Assembly (NCBI GenBank): GCA_024763495.1
Contig: JANTFJ010000049.1
Span: 1-11,429 of the forward strand
Direction: 5' to 3'
DNA from: Desulfobulbaceae bacterium
GTDB taxonomy: Bacteria; Desulfobacterota; Desulfobulbia; Desulfobulbales; SURF-16
Length of the DNA: 11,429 nucleotides
A program made the position numbers and the translations under genes. The notes below the pieces were generated by a model, which was not told the DNA's origin, did not search any database, and was given only the letters and a program-made list of their open reading frames with translations. Numbering within the stretch: the first letter of the stretch is position 1; every line of letters starts with the position of its first letter. Below are positions 6,783 to 11,429 of this stretch, piece by piece.

Positions 6783-7138
6783 GGTACAAAGTAAATGCTC
6801 ACAGGACACCAGATCTTTCCGCGATAAGACTGGCTTACGTATGACAAATACGCTGCGCCAGCCTAATCGCAAAAATCTCCGGCACCCTGTAACCAGTTAC
6901 ATTTACGAGGGTTAGCGAAATTGTAACCGTTCACCAGGGAGCAAATCTTTGCAATATTTAAGTCTCTAAGCGTTTACCAGTGCCTTAGATTTGTTTATTC
7001 GGAGTCTTGTTCCTCGCTTACCTGTGCCTGCGCAGCATACTGGTGCTATTCAAGCAGGCTCAAATGGGCAAAGATGAGGTGATGGTGAACGCTTACGCGA
7101 AATTAAGTCGCTTGCTCGGTGAGTAGTTACGGTAAAAA
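6783..7138. mobile_element. Outer MITE-like element, itself interrupted by a second element
   Basis: The proposed ends are GTAAATGCTCAC (6791-6802) and, read inverted, GTAACTACTCACC (7118-7130). They are flanked by GGTACAAA (6783-6790) and GGTAAAAA (7131-7138), an 8-base duplication with one mismatch. Removing the inner insertion and one copy of its duplication leaves a 158-base element, a size like the others in the window. Inside, GCGATAAGACTGGC (6822-6835) is largely complementary to GCCAGCCTAATCGC (6857-6870). GTAACCAGTTAC (6889-6900) is also self-complementary. No protein is encoded. Confidence 0.6.
6915..7104. mobile_element. Inner MITE-like element with perfect 8-base target duplication (GCGAAATT)
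   Basis: The 174-base element (6923-7096) begins GTAACCGTTCACC and ends GGTGAACGCTTAC, a 13-base terminal inverted repeat with one mismatch. GCGAAATT abuts it exactly on both sides (6915-6922 and 7097-7104). Its right half is similar to the element at 2060-2272, sharing GCATACTnnTGCTAT and GCAnAGATGA-like blocks. It also has CGGAGTCT...CGCTTACCT (7000-7023), the reverse complement of the AGGTAAGCG...AGACTCCG module there. GTAA ends and 8-base duplications are the hallmarks of IS66-family insertion sequences. No transposase is encoded, so it is a passenger. It sits within the outer element. Confidence 0.78.
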
Positions 7139-7141
7139 AAT

Positions 7142-7168
7142 AAAAAACTGATTGTTCAGTATTTTTTC
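7142..7168. terminator. AT-rich hairpin with T-run, possible weak terminator
   Basis: CTGA (7148-7151) and TCAG (7156-7159) close a TTGT loop. The flanking A-run and T-run (7162-7167) extend the pairing with one mismatch. It could end transcripts entering from oleA, or it may be only the palindromic half of the direct repeat described next. The stem is short, so support is weak. Confidence 0.3.
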
Positions 7169-7182
7169 TAATTGTTCAGTAT
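7148..7182. promoter_or_regulatory. 15-base direct repeat, 20-base period, upstream of the response regulator
   Basis: CTGATTGTTCAGTAT (7148-7162) recurs as CTAATTGTTCAGTAT (7168-7182) with one mismatch, and the two start 20 bases apart, about two helical turns. The last base of the second copy is 34 bases before the ATG of the response regulator gene. The first half-site is also palindromic (CTGA-N4-TCAG). The spacing suits tandem binding of a regulator on one face of the DNA, possibly controlling the response regulator-oleBCD transcript. The binding protein is unknown. Confidence 0.45.
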
Positions 7183-7203
7183 CGTTTCGTGTTCTATCAA
7201 AAC

Positions 7204-7210
7204 AAGGAGA
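7204..7210 (+). promoter_or_regulatory. Ribosome binding site that fixes the response regulator start
   Basis: AAGGAGA lies six bases before ATG at 7217. This favours 7217 over the upstream in-frame TTG at 7172, which lies inside the direct repeat and has no Shine-Dalgarno sequence. Confidence 0.8.
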
Positions 7211-7216
7211 ATCGGC

Positions 7217-7801
7217 ATGGCAACTGAAGCAAAGAAAAACAAAATCCTCTTTGTCGATGATGATCCGACCAACATAAGAATATTATTAGAAGTTCTAAAA
7301 AATGATTACAAAATTATCTTTGCCCGGAATGGCCCGGAAGCGATTAAACTTGCAAATGATTCACTACCGGACCTGATCCTTCTTGACATCATGATGCCTG
7401 ATATGGACGGTTATGAAGTATGCAGACAACTTAAAGCCAACGACAAAACCAGTGATATTCCCGTAATTTTCGCTACTGCCCTGACCGAAGAAGAGGATGA
7501 GGAAAAGGGATTCAACCTGGGGGCAGTTGACTATATCACCAAACCATTCAGTCTGCCCATTGTCAAGGTACGGATTAAAACCCAGCTTGAATTAAAAAAA
7601 CGTCGCGACCAACTTAAGCACCAGGCCGAAGAACTGATTGCCACCAATAAACGTCTGCAGGAAGAAATTATCGAACGTAAAAAAGTTGAAAAGATGATTC
7701 GCGATCATATCTCGTTCCTCCATGATCTTATAAAAACAAATTCTTTTCCTTCCGCTGTCAGGGCAGCTGAAATGGACCACTTTAAAGAAGAAGAATTTTG
7801 A
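7217..7801 (+). CDS. Stand-alone response regulator: receiver domain with coiled-coil tail
   Basis: The 194-residue protein (from the preferred ATG) has a complete receiver domain at about 9-122. The acidic pocket is D14-D15-D16, the phospho-acceptor is D57 (LLDIMMPDMDG), and T87 and K109 (TKPF) complete the switch residues. From about 123 to 170 a highly charged helical stretch rich in E, K and R (including LQEEIIERKKVEKM) is likely a coiled coil of the signalling-helix kind. No DNA-binding, GGDEF, HD or kinase domain follows, so output would be by protein contact, or the gene may be a truncated larger sensor. It lies between oleA and oleBCD, 28 bases before oleB, so it is probably cotranscribed with oleBCD. 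A link to hydrocarbon synthesis is only suggested by position; no partner kinase is visible. Confidence 0.88.
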   Translation: MATEAKKNKILFVDDDPTNIRILLEVLKNDYKIIFARNGPEAIKLANDSLPDLILLDIMMPDMDGYEVCRQLKANDKTSDIPVIFATALTEEEDEEKGFNLGAVDYITKPFSLPIVKVRIKTQLELKKRRDQLKHQAEELIATNKRLQEEIIERKKVEKMIRDHISFLHDLIKTNSFPSAVRAAEMDHFKEEEF

Positions 7802-7829
7802 GTCCCCTGTTATATAACCAACTATTGCT

Positions 7830-8705
7830 GTGACATTTTCTCTACATCAGGTCAGCCCGGCCTATCCCTTTGAGCCGCATTCAATAAAACTTGGCAATAA
7901 TTCGCTCTCTTATGTTGACGAAGGCCGGGGTGATGCTGTTGTTATGCTGCACGGCAATCCCACATGGTCATATTATTACCGTAATCTCGCAAAATTACTC
8001 AAAAACAGCTACCGGGTAATTGTTCCCGACCATCTTGGCTGCGGCCTGTCGGATAAGCCCCAGGATTACTCCTATCACCTCGAAGACCACATAAATAATC
8101 TTGAAACATTACTTGACAGCCTGGATGTTAAAAAAATTTCCCTGATTGTCCATGACTGGGGCGGAGCAATCGGCATGGGTTATGCCGTCCGCCATCCCAG
8201 CCGGATAAAATCCCTGGTAATATTAAATACAGCGGCATTCCTCTCGCCGAAAATTCCCTGGCGGATTAAAATTTGCCGGACACCGCTGCTGGGGCCCCTG
8301 CTGGTTCGCGGTTTAAATGGCTTTGCCGGGCCGGCCCGCTTTATGGCGGTGACAAAACCAATGTCCGAGGAAGTGGCACGGGGTTTTCTTGCCCCTTATG
8401 ACTGCTGGCATAACCGGGTGGCTGTCTGCCGTTTTGTCCAGGATATTCCTCTATCCCCAAAAGACCACTCATGGCATACTTTAAAACAGATTGAGCAGGG
8501 GCTGGATCAGTTTAAAAAAAATCCCATGCTTATCCTCTGGGGCGGCAAAGATTTTTGTTTTAATGACCATTTTTATAAAACATGGCTGGAGAAATTTCCC
8601 GAGGCCCGGACAAAATATTTTCCTGAGGCCGGTCATTATGTCCTGGAAGATGCCTTTGCTGAAATAGGCCCACTGGTGGAGGATTTCTTTGCCGCGGAAC
8701 TGTAA
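7830..8705 (+). CDS. oleB: OleB, beta-lactone decarboxylase (alpha/beta-hydrolase, haloalkane dehalogenase-like)
   Basis: The protein is 291 residues with an alpha/beta-hydrolase fold. It shows HGNPTW (41-46), the nucleophile elbow VHDWGG with Asp nucleophile D109 and neighbouring W110, an acidic residue at D241 (WGGKD) and catalytic H269 (EAGHY). The Asp nucleophile and HGNPTW place it in the haloalkane dehalogenase group, from which OleB derives. Known OleB converts the cis-beta-lactone made by OleC to a cis-olefin plus CO2. It is a separate protein here, not fused to OleC as in some bacteria. The GTG start has no clear ribosome binding site, but the N-terminus aligns with the usual family start (PAYPFEPHSI). 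It overlaps oleC by 17 bases. A true dehalogenase is the alternative, made unlikely by the neighbours. Confidence 0.92.
   Translation: MTFSLHQVSPAYPFEPHSIKLGNNSLSYVDEGRGDAVVMLHGNPTWSYYYRNLAKLLKNSYRVIVPDHLGCGLSDKPQDYSYHLEDHINNLETLLDSLDVKKISLIVHDWGGAIGMGYAVRHPSRIKSLVILNTAAFLSPKIPWRIKICRTPLLGPLLVRGLNGFAGPARFMAVTKPMSEEVARGFLAPYDCWHNRVAVCRFVQDIPLSPKDHSWHTLKQIEQGLDQFKKNPMLILWGGKDFCFNDHFYKTWLEKFPEARTKYFPEAGHYVLEDAFAEIGPLVEDFFAAEL
8675..8682 (+). promoter_or_regulatory. Ribosome binding site supporting the TTG start of oleC
   Basis: GGTGGAGG lies inside the end of oleB, six bases before TTG at 8689. It supports this rare start codon and the 17-base overlap of the two genes. Confidence 0.65.
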
Positions 8706-10314
8706 CATAGCTCAAACCCTGGCCGATATTGCCGCTGAAACCCCGGAACAGACAGCCCTGATCAGCTCTCATGGTTCCGGCTGTAAACAATGGAAATTCA
8801 AGGAACTGGCCGCAGCCACCGCCGGATACAGCCGAACATTGCGTGATAAGGGGGTAAAACCGGGCGACAGGGTCATGCTGATGGTCAAGCCATCCATGGA
8901 ATTTGTCTGCCTTACCTTTGCCCTTTTTCGTCTAGGTGCCGTGGTTATCCTGATTGATCCGGGAATGGGCTACAAAAACCTGCTTAAATGCGTAGGTTCA
9001 GTGCGGCCCCTGGTTTTTATCGGCATTACCAGGGCCCATATTTTTAAAAAAGTCTTCCCGGCTCCCTTTAAAACCGTAAAATTAAATTTTTCCATCAATC
9101 CATCATTCGGCTTTTTCGGAAAGCATTTACAACCGACATCAGGTTCGGCAGCCGAACCATGCTGCCGGACAAGCGCGGACGATTTAGCTGCCATAATTTT
9201 TACTACCGGCAGCACCGGGCCACCCAAGGGGGTGCAGTACACCCATGGAATCTTTCAGGCTCAGCTGGAACTGATTAAAAATTATTACCATATTGGCCCC
9301 AATGATATCGACCAGCCGGCCTTCCCGCTTTTTGCCCTCTTTTCCACGGCTCTCGGGGCCTGCGCCGTAATACCGGATATGAATCCGGCCCAGCCCGCCA
9401 GGGTTGATCCGGCCCGTTTTATCAAAACGATTAACGCCCACCAGGTCACCTATTCCTTCGGTTCTCCGGCAATCTGGAATGTTGTCAGCCGCTATTGCCT
9501 GGAGCAGAACATTAAACTGCCGGTAAAGAAAATTCTTATGGCCGGAGCCCCGGTGTCTGGTGAACTTATCGAACGGGTAATGAAAATCATGCCTGCCGGC
9601 GGGGAAATCCACACTCCTTACGGGGCCACGGAATCCCTGCCCATTGCCTCGATGACCGGCTCGGAAATTCTGGCCGATACCTGGAAAAAGACCCAACAAG
9701 GCCGGGGAACCTGCGTTGGTCGACCTTTACCGGGCATTGAGATCAAAATTATCCGGATCTCCGATGAACCGCTGTCCAATTGGAATAATAAACTGCTGTG
9801 CCCGGATAACAAAATCGGGGAAATTGTAGTCAAGGGGCCGGTTGTCACCAAGGCTTATGATAATAATGCCAGGGAAAACAGCCTTGCCAAAATCAATTAC
9901 GCCAAAGGCTTCTGGCATCGAGTCGGCGATGTGGGATATTTTGATAACCAGGGTCGTCTCTGGTTCTGCGGCCGCCGAGCCCACCGGGTGCGCACAGCCC
10001 ATGGCACCATGTTCACTATCTGCTGTGAGGCTGTATTTAATGAACATCCGGCAATTTACCGTTCCGCCCTGGTTGGAGTTGGCAATCCGGGAAACGAGCT
10101 GCCGGTAATAATTATTGAACCTTATGAAAAGATCAGGGATAAGAGAAGACTGCTGAATGAACTAAAAAAACTGGGCCAGGAAAACCAGCTGACCAGGAGG
10201 ATTAATCATTTTCTTATTCATCCCTCATTTCCGGTTGATATCCGCCATAATGCCAAAATTTTTCGGGAAAAACTGGCCATATGGGCCGCTGAACAACTTG
10301 GAGAAGATAAATGA
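8689..10314 (+). CDS. oleC: OleC, ATP-dependent beta-lactone synthetase (AMP-binding enzyme)
   Basis: The 541-residue protein belongs to the acyl-adenylate-forming family. The P-loop motif is IIFTTGSTGPPKG (169-181), with YGATES (311-316), RVGDVGYFD (411-419) and a C-terminal subdomain ending with K523 in RHNAKIFREKL, the A10-type lysine position. In the Ole pathway OleC adenylates the 2-alkyl-3-hydroxy acid made by OleD and closes it to a beta-lactone; it does not make a CoA thioester. The length is typical of OleC. The TTG start overlaps oleB by 17 bases and is backed by a strong ribosome binding site; the end overlaps oleD by 4 bases (ATGA). Assignment to OleC rather than a general acyl-CoA ligase rests on the motif set together with the flanking oleB and oleD. 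Confidence 0.92.
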   Translation: MPRNCNIAQTLADIAAETPEQTALISSHGSGCKQWKFKELAAATAGYSRTLRDKGVKPGDRVMLMVKPSMEFVCLTFALFRLGAVVILIDPGMGYKNLLKCVGSVRPLVFIGITRAHIFKKVFPAPFKTVKLNFSINPSFGFFGKHLQPTSGSAAEPCCRTSADDLAAIIFTTGSTGPPKGVQYTHGIFQAQLELIKNYYHIGPNDIDQPAFPLFALFSTALGACAVIPDMNPAQPARVDPARFIKTINAHQVTYSFGSPAIWNVVSRYCLEQNIKLPVKKILMAGAPVSGELIERVMKIMPAGGEIHTPYGATESLPIASMTGSEILADTWKKTQQGRGTCVGRPLPGIEIKIIRISDEPLSNWNNKLLCPDNKIGEIVVKGPVVTKAYDNNARENSLAKINYAKGFWHRVGDVGYFDNQGRLWFCGRRAHRVRTAHGTMFTICCEAVFNEHPAIYRSALVGVGNPGNELPVIIIEPYEKIRDKRRLLNELKKLGQENQLTRRINHFLIHPSFPVDIRHNAKIFREKLAIWAAEQLGEDK

Positions 10315-11312
10315 AAAATGTTATTGTCACCGGTGGAGGCGGTTTCATCGGCAAAGCCATTGTCCGGCAGCTGCTGAATCAAGGGCTTACGGTTACGGTA
10401 ATCGGTCGCCGCAAGTACCCTGATGTCCTGGCCATGGGCGCCAAAGTCGCCGGCGGTGACATCAGGGATAAATCCTTCCTGCTTAAAACATTTAAAAACC
10501 ATGACACGGTTTTTCATGTGGCTGCCAAAGCCGGAATCTGGGGCAGCCGCGAATCATATTTCTCCATAAATGTAACCGGAACCAAAAACGTCCTGGCGGC
10601 CTGCCGGGCCAATAACATTACCCGGCTGATCTACACCAGTACGCCCAGCGTGGTATTTGCCGGCAGTGACCTGGAGGGCGTGGACGAAACAACTCCCTAC
10701 GCGGAAAATTGTCTATGTCCCTATGCCGAGACTAAAATACTTGCCGAAAAAATGGTACTGAATGAAAACCGCGATGATTTCAAGACCTGTGCCATTCGTC
10801 CCCACCTGGTCTGGGGGCCGGGTGACACCAACCTTATCCCCCGGCTTATTTCCCGGGGACGAAGAAAACAACTGCGTATTGTCGGCCAGGGGGATAACCT
10901 GGTTGCTGTTTCCTATATTGACAATGTGGTAAATGCACATCTGCTGGCTGCCGCCAATCTGGAACAGTCCGCCGCTTGCGCCGGCAAGGCCTACTTTATT
11001 GCCCAGGATAAGCCGGTTAACCTCTGGAACTGGATAAACGACCTTTTTTCCCGTCTCGACATTCCCCGGGTTGAGAAGAAAATATCCTTTAAAAAAGCCT
11101 GGCTGGCCGGAGCCTTGCTGGAAAAAATTTATGGCTGTCTGAACTGGGAAAGAGAACCGCGGATGACCCGTTTTCTTGCCGAACAGCTGGCAAAATCACA
11201 CTGGTTTTCCCTGGAATCGGCAAAAAAGGATCTAGGTTACACGCCGCGGGTAAGCACCCTGGCAGGGCTGGAGAAAACTGTTAAATGGATAAAGGAAAAA
11301 CAAAACGTCTAA
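10311..11312 (+). CDS. oleD: OleD, NADPH-dependent 2-alkyl-3-oxoalkanoic acid reductase (extended SDR)
   Basis: The 333-residue extended short-chain dehydrogenase has the nucleotide motif TGGGGFIG (7-14). D50 and R52 (GGDIRD) follow, then a serine in YTSTPSVVF (108-116) and the catalytic pair Y138 and K142 (YAETK). This NAD-epimerase/3-beta-HSD-like architecture matches OleD, which reduces the beta-keto acid product of OleA to the beta-hydroxy acid that OleC lactonises. The ATG overlaps the oleC stop by four bases. It completes the oleBCD set, whose products form a large assembly in the studied Xanthomonas system. The stop codon is within two bases of a GTAA-type repeat end, so a repeat seems to have inserted right at its 3' end. 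Confidence 0.92.
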   Translation: MKNVIVTGGGGFIGKAIVRQLLNQGLTVTVIGRRKYPDVLAMGAKVAGGDIRDKSFLLKTFKNHDTVFHVAAKAGIWGSRESYFSINVTGTKNVLAACRANNITRLIYTSTPSVVFAGSDLEGVDETTPYAENCLCPYAETKILAEKMVLNENRDDFKTCAIRPHLVWGPGDTNLIPRLISRGRRKQLRIVGQGDNLVAVSYIDNVVNAHLLAAANLEQSAACAGKAYFIAQDKPVNLWNWINDLFSRLDIPRVEKKISFKKAWLAGALLEKIYGCLNWEREPRMTRFLAEQLAKSHWFSLESAKKDLGYTPRVSTLAGLEKTVKWIKEKQNV

Positions 11313-11314
11313 CT

Positions 11315-11429
11315 GTAAATGTTCGGCTAGCCCCCCACGGAGTCTACGCTTACCTCTTCGCCCGTTTAGGCGTGATTCACATAGTATACTATAGTGAACA
11401 CGCCGAAACGAACAAATCCGGGGCACTAT
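11315..11429. repeat. Partial MITE-like repeat, runs off the right edge
   Basis: GTAAATGTTCGG at 11315-11326 resembles the terminal ends of the other elements (GTAACTGTTCAG, GTAACCGTTCAC). ACGGAGTCT (11337-11345) followed by CGCTTACCT (11347-11355) is the same module as in the inner element at 7000-7023, but with only one base between the two blocks. The right end is not in the window. The 8 bases before the end, GTCTAACT (11307-11314), include the oleD stop codon and would be the expected duplication. Confidence 0.55.
11363..11410. other. Long hairpin downstream of oleD
   Basis: The left arm CGTTTAGGCGTGATTCAC (11363-11380) pairs with GTGAACACGCCGAAACG (11394-11410) with one mismatch and one bulge. 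The connecting segment ATAGTATACTAT (11381-11392) is itself a perfect palindrome, so the stem can continue almost to the tip. No T-run follows, so it is not a standard intrinsic terminator. It would still be a stable structure at the 3' end of the oleBCD transcript, and it is probably the body of the repeat. Confidence 0.7.

Noticed and set aside
6783..7138. Structured gap considered as a riboswitch, tRNA or CRISPR-like array
   Set aside because: There is no cloverleaf or CCA-type end, no regular repeat-spacer periodicity and no known aptamer core. Inverted ends with flanking duplications explain it better as nested mobile elements.
7172..7216. Upstream TTG start that would lengthen the response regulator by 15 residues
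   Set aside because: It has no ribosome binding site and lies in the direct repeat, whereas ATG at 7217 has AAGGAGA six bases upstream and yields a normal receiver N-terminus.
9184..9699. 171-residue open frame on the minus strand within oleC
   Set aside because: It is an antisense shadow of the conserved AMP-binding core of OleC, with no ribosome binding site or family motif.

Overview
This window looks like a chromosomal stretch from a Gram-negative, probably anaerobic bacterium. The best guess is the Desulfobacterota (Desulfobulbales/Desulfobacterales-like). That placement is inferred from the protein style, the moderate GC and the presence of an ole cluster; it is not proven by any marker gene. 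All eleven genes lie on the + strand.

Layout. Bases 1-319 hold a repeat copy, a repeat remnant and the leader of the first gene. Next come an acyl carrier protein (320-571) and a CrtI/phytoene-desaturase-like FAD oxidoreductase (619-2001). A repeat-filled gap (2002-2291) is followed by a second CrtI-like oxidoreductase (2292-3701). This is tightly coupled to a fatty-acid synthase cassette: FabG-like ketoreductase, FabZ-like dehydratase, FabI-like enoyl reductase, then the OleA thiolase (3706-6715). A 456-base gap (6716-7171, 501 bases to the preferred downstream start) is filled mainly by two nested mobile repeats. A stand-alone response regulator (7217-7801) comes next, then oleB, oleC and oleD (7830-11312). 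A further repeat runs off the right edge.

How the genes work together. OleA joins two activated fatty acyl chains head to head into a beta-keto acid. OleD reduces it, OleC closes a beta-lactone, and OleB removes CO2 to leave a long-chain cis-olefin. Upstream of this complete oleABCD set sit a dedicated ACP and the full reductive half of a type II fatty-acid synthase, plus two flavin desaturase/isomerase/saturase-type enzymes. The simplest inference is that one locus builds a specialised, perhaps unusually unsaturated, acyl chain on its own ACP and then dimerises it into a hydrocarbon. This would be a type II counterpart of the PUFA-synthase-plus-Ole route to polyunsaturated hydrocarbons. ACP + Fab + CrtI-like groupings also recall the gene sets proposed for anammox ladderane lipids. 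No chain-elongating ketosynthase (FabB/FabF) is visible; it may lie outside the window.

Repeats. Every non-coding gap over 100 bases is occupied by members of one family of short, non-coding, structured elements. They have GTAA-starting terminal inverted repeats and apparent 8-base target duplications (TATATTAA; GCGAAATT; GGTA[C/A]AAA). In the oleA-response regulator gap, one element of the family is inserted inside another. The GTAA ends and 8-base duplications point to mobilisation by an IS66-type transposase.
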